Assembly: GCF_013201605.1 (NCBI RefSeq)
Contig: NZ_CP053848.1
Span: forward strand, 558,001-622,000
DNA from: Campylobacter ornithocola
GTDB lineage: Bacteria > Campylobacterota > Campylobacteria > Campylobacterales > Campylobacteraceae
Reading direction: 5' to 3'
Length of the DNA: 64,000 nucleotides
The position numbers and the translations under genes are program-made. Below, piece after piece: positions 45,032-53,278 of the stretch (position 1 is its first letter; each line of letters starts with the position of its first letter). The notes beneath the pieces are model-generated. The model saw only the letters and a list, made by a program, of their open reading frames with translations, was not told where the DNA came from and did no database searches.

Positions 45032-45802
45032 TTGAAAAAATTACTGATTTTATTTGTATGTATATATGCTTTTGGGTTTGATGTATGTGAGCAAAGAGAA
45101 AATGAAGCACTTGCGTATATAGAAAAACACGCCGTTGGTTATAAAAACAAAAATTTTAATCTTTCAGAAGAAAAACTATACAAAAAATCTTTTAGTGATT
45201 GCTATGATAAAAAGAATAAAGAAGCTTGTTTATATATTTATAATAATTTTGCTATAGATGGAAATTTTAAAGTTGAGAGTAATATATTTAATTTTATTGA
45301 AATAATGACTTTTGTTGGTTTAATTCTTAATGCGGATAAAGATAAAAAGTATAAAGAAATTAATCGCTTGATAGCTTTAGATAGTCGAAATAAAACATCA
45401 GAATTGATAGATTTTGTTTTGAGTGAAACTAGTGATGCAAAAGCTATAAAGACACTAAAGCTACTAAAAGAGATGAATGATTTTATCATTTATCAGGGTT
45501 ATGCGTGTCCTTTGTATTATAATGATAAATTACAATCTGATATAATAGATATGCCTTGTGCTTGCAAAAGAAATACTGCACTTTTATTTAAACCAGATAC
45601 TATGAGACAAGTTTTTTTAAATTTTAAACTTTTATGTGATAAATATAAAGATAGTGTAAGCTGTGGAGCTGTTGGTGAGCTTTATGAAAATGGAAAAGGT
45701 GTAAGGATAGATTTTAAACAAGCAAAAAAATATCATGGCTTAGCTTGTGATGGCGGTTATCAACTTGGTTGTGATGGATATAAAAGGTTGATGGGGTATT
45801 GA
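45032..45802 (+). CDS. Exported Sel1-like repeat protein
   Basis: 256 residues from TTG 45032 (the third of three TTG codons, 6 bases after AAGGG). Signal peptide (about 1-16, ending AFGF). The C-terminal third has Sel1-type repeats with Cys pairs: CDKYKDSVSCGAVGELYENGKGVRIDFKQAKKYHGLACDGGYQLGCDGYKRL. It resembles HcpA/B-type cysteine-rich Sel1 proteins of Helicobacter/Campylobacter. Periplasmic or secreted; a morphogenetic (lysogenic conversion) gene by position. Confidence 0.75.
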   Translation: MKKLLILFVCIYAFGFDVCEQRENEALAYIEKHAVGYKNKNFNLSEEKLYKKSFSDCYDKKNKEACLYIYNNFAIDGNFKVESNIFNFIEIMTFVGLILNADKDKKYKEINRLIALDSRNKTSELIDFVLSETSDAKAIKTLKLLKEMNDFIIYQGYACPLYYNDKLQSDIIDMPCACKRNTALLFKPDTMRQVFLNFKLLCDKYKDSVSCGAVGELYENGKGVRIDFKQAKKYHGLACDGGYQLGCDGYKRLMGY

Positions 45803-45824
45803 GGATAATTTGGTATCCATTTTT

Positions 45825-46289
45825 TTATTTGCTAATTGTTTTAGTATTTGGATTATATTTAAGCGTTATAATTTTACTTGAAGTTAGTGGGGGTAGTTCA
45901 AAATTACTCTTTTTTAATTTTTTTTCATATTTTTGTTTTATAGTAGATGCTTTTGGATTTCCAGTATGTACTATGGCTATATATCGTTTTTCAAAATCTT
46001 CATTAAGTAATTCATATATAGCTAGTATTTGCTCATAAGCTGTTTTTAAATCTCCACCTTTTAATTCTGTGTATATAATTATATCTTTTAAATCAGTTGT
46101 AGCAACAAGATAATCACATCTTGATTGTTTATTTTCTAATTTATTAATATCTTTTGTATCAATTAAAATTTTATAAAAATCTCTTCCATTGCATTCAAGT
46201 ATTAATTTTACACTATCTTCACATACTAATGTGTTATTATAGCACTCGTCTTTATTTATAAACTTTTCTTCTAATATATTTTTTTTCAT
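45825..46289 (-). CDS. Putative PD-(D/E)xK nuclease partner of ATPase
   Basis: 154 residues. CDYLVATTDLKDIIIYTELKGGDLKTAYEQI (about 64-94) shows the D...ELK spacing of PD-(D/E)xK nucleases, followed by a helix that often carries the Q of the family. The C-terminal part (IAIVHTGNPKASTIKQKYEKKL) is basic. Translated from ATG that overlaps the ATPase stop (ATGA). I know this kind of small protein only as a companion of AAA/ABC-like ATPases; a defence role is inference. Confidence 0.6.
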   Translation of the reverse strand: MKKNILEEKFINKDECYNNTLVCEDSVKLILECNGRDFYKILIDTKDINKLENKQSRCDYLVATTDLKDIIIYTELKGGDLKTAYEQILAIYELLNEDFEKRYIAIVHTGNPKASTIKQKYEKKLKKSNFELPPLTSSKIITLKYNPNTKTISK

Positions 46290-47503
46290 TTATCCAACTC
46301 TGCTATTTTATAATAATCATCCATTATTTTATCTGACACAGTGTCTATATATTCAGCATCAATTAGATTTGTTTCTTTGTCCATAATTGATTCAACTTTT
46401 CCATCTTCTATTTTATAGACTGCTAAGTCTTTATAATCTATAATATTTTTTTTATCAATTATTTTATAAATATCATCTTTTTTATTATTTTGCAGTTTTT
46501 GCTCAACCATTGAAGCATATAAAATATTATTTAATGATGTTAATATATATGGGCTATGAGTTGAAAACATAATATTCGGTTTATTTTTTGCATTCCTAAG
46601 GCTTGTGAGATAATAAGCCATATTCATTTGATTAATTGGAAATAAATTTGATTCCGGTTCTTCTATAAAAATTTCTAAAGTCGGTTTGTTTTTTTGAGAA
46701 AAAAGAAATTGAAGAAAATTAATTTGTTTTAATATTTCTTCTTCAATGCTCCGGTATTGTTCTTGTATTTTATTTTTATTTGTAATAAATTTATTTAATA
46801 TGTTTTCAAGAATAATTTTTTTTACACTTTTTTGTTCGATATTATATTCATGGGCAAAATAATTACATATTATTTCCAATATGCTAGCGCTCTTCTCCCC
46901 AGAACTTGATTGCTCAAATGGTATTTTAATGTCATTATATTTTAAATAATACTTATTAAAATCTGCTTCTGTTTCAGAAATAAATGTTATATTTTTCATA
47001 GTATTTAGTTTGAAGTTCTTTAGCTCGTTGATACTTTCAATAAAATTTGCTATCATATCATCTGTATGATACGATAATTTGATTTTTCTTTGCTCCGGAA
47101 GCGTAAACAATTCTGGTAAAAAATTTCTAGTATCATTTATAAATACTATTTTTCCAATTGGATTTTTGTTTTTTATTAGATGTATAATTATTTCTTTATT
47201 TTTTATTTCTATTACTGGAGTTTTATCATCTATAAATGCAATTTCAGTTCTTTTGTCTATGTAAGTATCTAGCATGGATTCTTTTAGATATTCATTAAAT
47301 TTTTCTTGACTTATAGAGTTAAGTAATTTTGGCTCATAAAATGATTTCATCCATTCATGTTTATATAGCCATTTTAGCATACTAATGGTTCTTAGAATTA
47401 CACTTTTTCCACTACCGCTTTTTCCTATAAATACTACAAATGGTTTTAAGATCATCTCTGCTTCTTGTATGGGTCCTAAATTTTTAATTATTATTTTTTG
47501 CAT
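46286..47503 (-). CDS. AAA/ABC-like ATPase (OLD/RecF-type)
   Basis: 405 residues. Walker A GKSGSGKS (about 27-34), a long insertion, an ABC-like signature SSGEKSAS (about 200-207), Walker B FIEEPESNLFP and the switch His in FSTHSPYILTSL, i.e. the AAA_15/AAA_21/OLD ATPase layout. No toprim domain is fused; the nuclease-like gene follows with a 4-base overlap. Organised like ATPase + effector anti-phage pairs (Septu, PARIS, OLD-type), but neither partner is one of those families as far as I can tell. Confidence 0.75.
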   Translation of the reverse strand: MQKIIIKNLGPIQEAEMILKPFVVFIGKSGSGKSVILRTISMLKWLYKHEWMKSFYEPKLLNSISQEKFNEYLKESMLDTYIDKRTEIAFIDDKTPVIEIKNKEIIIHLIKNKNPIGKIVFINDTRNFLPELFTLPEQRKIKLSYHTDDMIANFIESINELKNFKLNTMKNITFISETEADFNKYYLKYNDIKIPFEQSSSGEKSASILEIICNYFAHEYNIEQKSVKKIILENILNKFITNKNKIQEQYRSIEEEILKQINFLQFLFSQKNKPTLEIFIEEPESNLFPINQMNMAYYLTSLRNAKNKPNIMFSTHSPYILTSLNNILYASMVEQKLQNNKKDDIYKIIDKKNIIDYKDLAVYKIEDGKVESIMDKETNLIDAEYIDTVSDKIMDDYYKIAELDK

Positions 47504-47564
47504 TAAGTATTACCTTATTAAAATATTTACAATTATATCTTATTAAAAATAAAGAAAGGTATTT

Positions 47565-48224
47565 TTAAAATAAAATTTTACCACAATCAACCTTATAATT
47601 TTTTATATTCTCATTTTCCACTTCATAATTTGGAACTTTATAGCATTCTTTAAAATTATTACCTTTTATAATCTTGATATAAGAGTTTGGAATAGCAATT
47701 TGATTTTTTATTCTTTGAGGGTTGCTATCATAATTAACCAAATTTAAAACTTCAATTTCTCCAAGCTTTAAAGCTATTTGCCTTTCTCTTTTTTCAATCT
47801 TATTCTATACTTTTTGATTAATTTGTGGATTTTGCGGAGTAATATTACTCATTAAGAATGTACTTCTTTGAGCTTGAGTAGTTTTTCTCATAGAGGCATT
47901 AGAAAGGGTATGTCCTCTATCATAACCACTATTTTTATAATCACTCCAAGTGGTACGATATTTTTTAGGTATATTTGTATCATCTTCAAAGCGCGGGCGT
48001 TTTTTGATTTGTTCGCCTTTTAGATTATCTGCTTCTAATTTATAAGCTACTGCTTTAGTGCCTTTGTAGTTATAATCATAGCAATTAATATAATAAAATT
48101 TATCTAGAACCTGAGAGCAGTTTTGTTTAGTAAAATACTTTGCAAAATCTTCACTCAGTTCATATTGTGTGTAATCAGCTAAGGCTAGAGTTGCTAGCAG
48201 TGGTAAGATTATAAGTTTTTTCAT
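47565..48224 (-). pseudogene. dns: Periplasmic DNA/RNA non-specific endonuclease (Dns), nonsense-disrupted
   Basis: The frame runs 219 codons from ATG 48224 to TAA 47565-47567 but is broken by one TAG at 47805-47807. Before it: signal peptide (1-16), then the NUC-family core with SGYDRGHTLSNASMR (catalytic DRGH, about 100-114) and NITPQNPQINQK. After the stop the same frame continues as NKIEKRERQIALKLGEIEVL and ends DCGKILF. The stop sits where homologues have a Trp (TGG to TAG), so the loss is a single base. The truncated 139-residue protein lacks a large part of the fold. C. jejuni prophage Dns enzymes block natural transformation (established). Confidence 0.88.
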
Positions 48225-48233
48225 GGAGTTTAA

Positions 48234-49037
48234 TTAAAAAAAATTAATAATTTTTTTACATACTTTTTTGTATTCTTGAAAAATATTCTTTTTAGGTTTA
48301 TTGTTTTCAGAAAACTTCTCCATTGTTCTATCAACTCCTATAGTTTTATATTCTAAATCTCTTATTTTAATAATATCATTTTTTATTTTTTCAATAGTAT
48401 CATTTTGTTCTTTAGTAACATCTTGGCTTACTATTATAAAAAAATCCTTAATTATTACTTTATATAAATCCAAAGTACCGCGTCGTAGATGATTTTCTGC
48501 TCTTTTAATGTTATTTTCTGATGCTCCTGTTGATATAAAAACACAACATAAATGAGACATCGTGTTATGAAATTCATTTAACACCTGCAATGGAAAATAC
48601 GTAATATCTCTTTCTTCATAAACTATTGTTTTAACATCTAATGCAAAAAAATTATAATATTGCAATCTATCTTTTAGTAATTTTTTTGCTATATTCTCTC
48701 TATTTTTTTTACCTATTTTTTTTCTAAATTTATTAAACATCCCTAGAGCTTCTAAAAAAAAATCAGAATATAAATTTAAATTATTTTTAATACATATTGT
48801 TTTTGTATCAAAATTAATTTCTCTAGGCGACATATTGCGCTCTAAAAACATTTCTGACATTTTATCTTTTATTTTATTAACAGTTTCCTCTTTATTTTCA
48901 ATTAACGCCTTATAGTACAACATGAAAGCTAGTATAAGCTGATCATCTCTGCCATATAGTAAAGATTTTTTGTCTAATTCTAAAAACTGATAGTATAAGA
49001 TATAATATTCTGATTTTAAGATAACTTTAGATTCCAA
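48234..49037 (-). CDS. Hypothetical prophage protein (267 aa), helical
   Basis: I do not recognise it. Nearly all helical, with EFHNTMSHLCCVFISTGASENNIKRAENHLRRGTLDLYKVIIKDF (about 152-197) resembling the helical bundle pattern of HEPN-like domains, though the R-X4-H motif is not clear. C-terminus basic. It overlaps the 79-residue gene upstream by 11 bases and precedes dns by 9 bases. The pair may be cargo or defence. Confidence 0.6.
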   Translation of the reverse strand: MESKVILKSEYYILYYQFLELDKKSLLYGRDDQLILAFMLYYKALIENKEETVNKIKDKMSEMFLERNMSPREINFDTKTICIKNNLNLYSDFFLEALGMFNKFRKKIGKKNRENIAKKLLKDRLQYYNFFALDVKTIVYEERDITYFPLQVLNEFHNTMSHLCCVFISTGASENNIKRAENHLRRGTLDLYKVIIKDFFIIVSQDVTKEQNDTIEKIKNDIIKIRDLEYKTIGVDRTMEKFSENNKPKKNIFQEYKKVCKKIINFF

Positions 49038-49266
49038 TTTTTATTCCACATTTTCTTAAAAATTCATTTTTCTCTTTTTGGGTAAAACTTCTTTGTTTTT
49101 GTTTAACTTCCGAACCATGAACTACTCTTCCTTTTGAATGAGTATTTATTTTTTGAAAACTTAATTGCCCTTTAAAAAATTTCTCTTCTAATTCATCGAA
49201 AAATTCATTTGTTTCTGCATCAAATTTAATTCCATCAGGAATTATAGCTACACCTTTTGCTTTCAT
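49027..49266 (-). CDS. Small hypothetical protein (79 aa)
   Basis: MKAKGVAIIPDGIKFDAETNEFFDELEEKFF... then a basic tail ending RKCGIKIGI. No motif. Its frame overlaps the start of the 267-residue gene, which suggests a coupled pair (small regulator or antitoxin plus larger partner). RBS AGAGAAG. Confidence 0.55.
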   Translation of the reverse strand: MKAKGVAIIPDGIKFDAETNEFFDELEEKFFKGQLSFQKINTHSKGRVVHGSEVKQKQRSFTQKEKNEFLRKCGIKIGI

Positions 49267-49354
49267 TGCTTCTTCTCTTTCTACACTTCTTAATATCTTT
49301 AAAAAATTTTGGAATTATAACAAATTAATAGTTAAAAATTATTTAAACCTTCCT

Positions 49355-50077
49355 TCATCTTACAAACTCTATAAAATTTTTAAAGGTTTCAACTGTCATT
49401 TTTGATACAACCACCCCTATGATTTCACACTGTGCAAAATCGCTAATTTTAACTTCTTTGTAGTCTTTGTTTTCAGATACTAAATAAATAAAATCGCAAA
49501 AAGCTTCTTTTTTAATTTTTTTACAATATAGATCTTCGCCTTGTCTAAAAATAACTATATCAGCACTCGATATAGTGCCAAGAGTATTTTTGCTTCTATC
49601 AATAACAACAAAATCTCCATGTGTTAAAAGTGGCTCCATGCTATCGCCATTTATTTTTATAATATCGTAGCTTTTTTTTATAGGAATGTCTAAAATCTCT
49701 TTTAGAAAACTTCCATCAACACAAATACTAGTATAATTTATATCTTGTGCTAAAACTCCATATCCAGCTGAAGCAGAAACATCAGGATAGTATTTAAATT
49801 CGATTTGATTGTAGTTTTTAAATATATCTTGCGTGATAATTTCATCAAATGGTATGTTAAGTTCATCACAGATCACTTTAATTACTCCCATAGGTGGCTC
49901 TGTTCTACCATTTTTCACAAACCACTTTTTTATTCCAGGCTCTGTATATTCTATGCCGTGTTTATATAAAATTTCTATTAAGTTTTGATATGTTATTTTT
50001 TTTTCTCTATTTCTTAAATAAAATTGAAATTTATCTTTATTAAACAAATAATCTATAGTTTTATCTTTTCTTGCCAA
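49355..50077 (-). CDS. Prophage CI-like repressor with S24 (LexA) peptidase domain
   Basis: 240 residues from TTG 50077 (AAAGGAG 5 bases upstream). N-terminal HTH (ITYQNLIEILYKHGIEYTEPGIKKWF), C-terminal S24 domain with the self-cleavage site in SASAGYG (about 96-102), the catalytic Ser in NGDSMEPLLTHGD (about 137-149) and Lys in YCKKIKK. It keeps the prophage silent and is removed by RecA-stimulated self-cleavage. Divergent from the Cro-like gene. Confidence 0.9.
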   Translation of the reverse strand: MARKDKTIDYLFNKDKFQFYLRNREKKITYQNLIEILYKHGIEYTEPGIKKWFVKNGRTEPPMGVIKVICDELNIPFDEIITQDIFKNYNQIEFKYYPDVSASAGYGVLAQDINYTSICVDGSFLKEILDIPIKKSYDIIKINGDSMEPLLTHGDFVVIDRSKNTLGTISSADIVIFRQGEDLYCKKIKKEAFCDFIYLVSENKDYKEVKISDFAQCEIIGVVVSKMTVETFKNFIEFVR

Positions 50078-50095
50078 ACTATCTCCTTTTTTTTG

Positions 50096-50110
50096 GTATA
50101 AAAATTATAC
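50096..50110. promoter_or_regulatory. Operator 1 and -10 of repressor promoter
   Basis: GTATAA (50096-50101), AAA, TTATAC (50105-50110): a perfect 15-bp dyad that covers the leftward -10 box (TATAAT, 50104-50109) of the repressor gene. Confidence 0.6.
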
Positions 50111-50165
50111 ACTTTTATCTATGCAATTATCGTTCCTTATATCTATTCTTTTTAATTTTCATATA

Positions 50166-50184
50166 AGAATATTTATTCTATACT
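50166..50184. promoter_or_regulatory. Operator 2 and -10 of cro-like promoter
   Basis: AGAAT/ATTCT dyad (50166-50170, 50175-50179) just before TATACT (50179-50184). The -10 ends only 6 bases before ATG 50191, so the mRNA may be leaderless. Confidence 0.55.
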
Positions 50185-50190
50185 TTAACT

Positions 50191-50412
50191 ATGAAAAAAA
50201 TTGATTTTATGAAATTTACTAATTTAATGAAACAACATTATTCATTGGTAAGTATTAAAAAAATTAGAACTAATAAAACACGCCCTTCTTTTAAAAAACA
50301 AATAGAGTTTAAAAGGTTATATGGAATTCCGCATGAGTTTTGGGTAGATGTGCGTTCTAATCTTACAAATATACCAAAAAGAGGAAGAAAACCAAAAAAG
50401 GAGTGTGAGTGA
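50191..50412 (+). CDS. Cro-like small DNA-binding protein
   Basis: 73 basic residues; the middle (SFKKQIEFKRLYGIPHEFWVDVR) looks like an HTH recognition helix pair and the tail KRGRKPKKE is an AT-hook-like clamp. Divergent from the repressor, first gene of the rightward early run. Overlaps the next gene by 4 bases (GTGA). Confidence 0.65.
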   Translation: MKKIDFMKFTNLMKQHYSLVSIKKIRTNKTRPSFKKQIEFKRLYGIPHEFWVDVRSNLTNIPKRGRKPKKECE

Positions 50413-50579
50413 AAGAGCAAAACAAAAGAATTGAAGATATTTCTATGGATTTAAAAGAAATACTTTTAATCATGAGAAAGCATAACTTAGGTGACCAAGC
50501 TAAGATTTTAAAAATGTTGAATGCTTTTTATGAAAATAGCATTGAAGTTAAACCGATTGTGGTTGCTGGTGGCATTTAA
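50409..50579 (+). CDS. Small early prophage protein (56 aa)
   Basis: GTG start coupled to the Cro-like stop. MKEQNKRIEDISMDLKEILLIM... helical, no motif. Its stop overlaps the convergent 55-residue gene. Confidence 0.55.
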   Translation: MKEQNKRIEDISMDLKEILLIMRKHNLGDQAKILKMLNAFYENSIEVKPIVVAGGI

Positions 50580-50743
50580 TTATCACATTTTATGGTTTCA
50601 AAAATGGTGTTGTATATGTTTGATAATTCTTTTGCCAAATCTTGTGGTTGTTTATTGGTACACCCATCATCTTGTGTAACATCAAGAGGGAGATACTCTA
50701 ATAGTTTTTTAGTTAATTCTAAAACAATCTCATTTTTTGTCAT
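50576..50743 (-). CDS. Small prophage protein (55 aa)
   Basis: MTKNEIVLELTKKLLEYLPLD... from ATG 50743 after AAAGGATCT; the longer N-terminus has no RBS. Acidic, helical, unknown. Confidence 0.5.
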   Translation of the reverse strand: MTKNEIVLELTKKLLEYLPLDVTQDDGCTNKQPQDLAKELSNIYNTIFETIKCDN

Positions 50744-50809
50744 GATTAGATCCTTTATAAAGTATTTCTTAGCTTGGCAAAAGAATTTTAACAAAATTAA
50801 GGATGTTTT

Positions 50810-50923
50810 ATGAGTGTGATTAACTACTTGCTTTCGGGTCTTAGTATAGGATTTTTAATCGGAGTTTTTATTTATTCTTTGTCTCATTTTTTACATCAAA
50901 AGTTCGGAGGTAAAGGCAAGTGA
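50810..50923 (+). CDS. Small membrane protein (37 aa)
   Basis: MSVINYLLSGLSIGFLIGVF...: one transmembrane helix (about 5-27) and a basic tail. AAGGATG before the ATG. It overlaps by 56 bases the leftward 103-residue gene, so one of the two may not be real; could be a holin-like or regulatory small protein. Confidence 0.4.
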   Translation: MSVINYLLSGLSIGFLIGVFIYSLSHFLHQKFGGKGK

Positions 50924-51179
50924 CTTTTGTTTTAGTACAAATGCCATCTTTTCTTAAAAAATCGCATTTTGGAGCTTGTTCTATTCCATCTTTATATACC
51001 AAAGTGATGGGTATTTTAACTCTTAAAATAGCGTTGCATGTGCTTTGGAATGTGGTTATTTGCGTTTTGTTTTGCGCTTTTGTAAAAAAACGCCCAAGTA
51101 AAAAACCTATGATAAGTCCATATATAAAAATGGCTTGTTTTTCACCTAGTATCTGCGCTAAAGAGTTAAGTAGATCCAT
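50868..51179 (-). CDS. Small membrane-associated prophage protein (103 aa)
   Basis: ATG 51179 after AAAAAGGCC. MDLLNSLAQILGEKQAIFIYGLIIGFLLGRFF gives one N-terminal membrane helix; the C-terminal part has a Cys cluster (CDFLRKDGICTKTKVTCLY). The oppositely read frame at 50920-51261 is a shadow. Role unknown. Confidence 0.55.
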   Translation of the reverse strand: MDLLNSLAQILGEKQAIFIYGLIIGFLLGRFFTKAQNKTQITTFQSTCNAILRVKIPITLVYKDGIEQAPKCDFLRKDGICTKTKVTCLYLRTFDVKNETKNK

Positions 51180-51241
51180 TTTAGGCCTTTTTGCGTTTGA
51201 TTTTATCATATTAAAAATGAGAAATAAATTAAGGAAAAATG

Positions 51242-52228
51242 ATGAGTATACCGCATTTTAAAGCTAGTTTAGAGGTGGCTTTAGGAGCTAAAAAGCCACT
51301 TAGAGCTAGAAGAGGTTTTACAAAAGTAGCTAATACGATTTTTTATGGTGGCTTAAGTATGGATGCTTTGGCACTTTATTTACAGCTTAAGAGAATGAGT
51401 GAAAAAACTTTAGTAAGTGAAATTTACTTAAGAGAACTTATTTTAATCAAAAAAGATACAAGAATAAGCTTGCAAAGATTAAGACTTGCTAAAGATGAAT
51501 TAATCAATTTTAATCTACTTCAAATTAAAAAAACAAATTATCATAGATTTAATTATGAGTGGATTTTAAAAGATGAAAACAATGAAATAATTAAGCATTT
51601 TAACAAAACTGAATATAAGCTTAAAAGTGCTGATAAAAAACCAAGCAAAATATTTAAAAATAATACTTCTTCCGTAGTCGGAAATTTGAATACGGAAAAA
51701 GAAAAAAATGAAAATTCCCTATATATAGAAACACGCACGCACGCGTATAAAGAAAATAATATAAATATAAATAATAATAAATTTATAAATTTAGAAAATT
51801 TAGAAAATAAAGAGAATACAAATAAAAATAATAACGCTACGCGAACTTTTTTTGTTGTTGATTTTGGAGCTTTAAAAACACAGGAGTTTGGTATGGGTAA
51901 ATTTAAAAAACCTAGTGTAGATGATTTAATGGAGCAGATTAATACCTTTAATCAAAAACACGGAACTTATTTTGATGAGAGTTTGGCTGAAGATTTTATA
52001 GAGTATTGGGATGTTAGACAGTGGAAGAGAGGCGACAAAAAAATGGCTTCTGTTGCTGGTAGCTTGCATACTTGGCTTAAATATGCAAAGGAAAATGCAT
52101 TAAGAAAAAATGCTTTTAAAGTTAGAAAAAAAGAGGCTGAAGCTTGTGTGGTGAGTTCTTTGATGGATTATTATAGATTTGAAGATAATCAAGAACAAAA
52201 ATATATTGATGTAGTAAGTATTAGTTGA
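51242..52228 (+). CDS. Phage replication-initiation-type protein (wHTH)
   Basis: About 328 residues (ATG 51239 or 51242; the second has the better RBS spacing). The first third (GLSMDALALYLQLKRMSEKTLVSEIYLRELILIKKDTRISLQRLRLAKDELINFNLLQIKK) is a winged-helix domain like those of phage O/DnaD-type replication proteins. Then comes a very Asn/Lys-rich linker (about 130-205), and a C-terminal domain with the DFIEYWDVRQWKRGDKKMASVAGSLHTWLKY pattern that resembles DnaT/DnaD-type ends. Likely recruits the host helicase. Confidence 0.72.
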   Translation: MSIPHFKASLEVALGAKKPLRARRGFTKVANTIFYGGLSMDALALYLQLKRMSEKTLVSEIYLRELILIKKDTRISLQRLRLAKDELINFNLLQIKKTNYHRFNYEWILKDENNEIIKHFNKTEYKLKSADKKPSKIFKNNTSSVVGNLNTEKEKNENSLYIETRTHAYKENNININNNKFINLENLENKENTNKNNNATRTFFVVDFGALKTQEFGMGKFKKPSVDDLMEQINTFNQKHGTYFDESLAEDFIEYWDVRQWKRGDKKMASVAGSLHTWLKYAKENALRKNAFKVRKKEAEACVVSSLMDYYRFEDNQEQKYIDVVSIS

Positions 52229-52235
52229 GGATAAA

Positions 52236-52901
52236 ATGAAAGAAAAAGTTAAAATTTTAATGAATTTGTTAGAGCTTAATGAAGCTCAAGCGGTGGATAT
52301 AGTGGGCAGATATTTAAAAGACGTCAAAGATATACATGTTTTTTTAGATTATTATTTTGAGACATGTATGAGTGAAAAAATCATCGGTTCTACTTATGAA
52401 AAACTTAGAATTGTTTGCAAGATAGCGCAACTTGAGTTTAAAGAGCGATTTGAAAATAAAGAAAGTTTTTTAAAATGGCTTTTTAGAAATTACAAGTCAA
52501 GAGCTTTTTTTAGATTATATAAAAATGATTTTACATATGAATATTTTGCTTATGATAGTTTTAAAAATGTAGTAAAACTTGAAAATAGTTCAAGTGATTG
52601 TTTGATATGTGTAAATGGCTTTAAAGAATTAACGTATCATGATGGGTCTTTGGTAGAAGATGGATATTTTAAAGAGGCACTTATAGACTTCATGTTTAAA
52701 AATCAGCATAGAGTTGGTAAAGATTTGAATTTTAGCATTCAAAAGATAGAATTAAAAACAGAACTTTGTCATCAAAAAACAAAAGAAGAAGAAAATGCAT
52801 TGCACTTGCAAAATTTGGAAAAGTTTTCTCAAAAACTAAAAGAAAAAACCAACGCTAATTTTAATTATTTAAGTAAAAACAAAGAAAAGGTAATACGATG
52901 A
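52236..52901 (+). CDS. Hypothetical prophage protein (221 aa)
   Basis: No family recognised. Mixed alpha/beta with a central Cys pair (SSDCLICVNGF) and a Lys/Glu-rich helix at the end. Overlaps rusA by 4 bases; replication/recombination module by position. Confidence 0.6.
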   Translation: MKEKVKILMNLLELNEAQAVDIVGRYLKDVKDIHVFLDYYFETCMSEKIIGSTYEKLRIVCKIAQLEFKERFENKESFLKWLFRNYKSRAFFRLYKNDFTYEYFAYDSFKNVVKLENSSSDCLICVNGFKELTYHDGSLVEDGYFKEALIDFMFKNQHRVGKDLNFSIQKIELKTELCHQKTKEEENALHLQNLEKFSQKLKEKTNANFNYLSKNKEKVIR

Positions 52902-53278
52902 GCTATTCTTTAAAATTAGAGCTTAAAAATAACCCTGTGCCTTATAAAAGAACAACTCAAAGAGCCAAATATACAAGCAAAGATTATAAAAAATATCAAG
53001 ATTTCAAAGATTTGCTAAGGGTTGAGTTTTTAAAACAAAACAAGTTAGCTTATTTTAAGGCCTTTGATATCAAAAAGACATATGAGATTAATCTAAAAAT
53101 AGGCTTTAAAAATAAACGCCATGGCGATGGGGATAATATATTAAAAGGTGTGCTAGATGCGTTGTTTGTTGATGATAAAAATGTATTAAGAGCTAATTAT
53201 GAAATTGTTAGTTTTAAAAAAGCTTTTTTAGAAATTAATATTAAAGAATATGATTTTTTAGAAAGGACTGCTTCATGA
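52898..53278 (+). CDS. RusA-type Holliday junction resolvase
   Basis: 126 residues, RusA fold. PVPYKRTTQRAKYTSKDYKKYQDFKDLL near the N-terminus and the catalytic RHGDGDNILKGVLDALFVDD (the conserved Asp residues, about 68-87). It resolves four-way junctions made in phage recombination or packaging. Coupled both sides by 4-base overlaps. Confidence 0.9.
   Translation: MSYSLKLELKNNPVPYKRTTQRAKYTSKDYKKYQDFKDLLRVEFLKQNKLAYFKAFDIKKTYEINLKIGFKNKRHGDGDNILKGVLDALFVDDKNVLRANYEIVSFKKAFLEINIKEYDFLERTAS

Noticed and set aside
45799-46038. 79-codon rightward ORF after the Sel1 gene
   Set aside because: Lies opposite the nuclease-like gene; no RBS, starts in the Sel1 stop.
50920-51261. 113-codon rightward ORF
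   Set aside because: No RBS, antisense to the leftward 103-residue gene that has RBS, membrane helix and Cys cluster.
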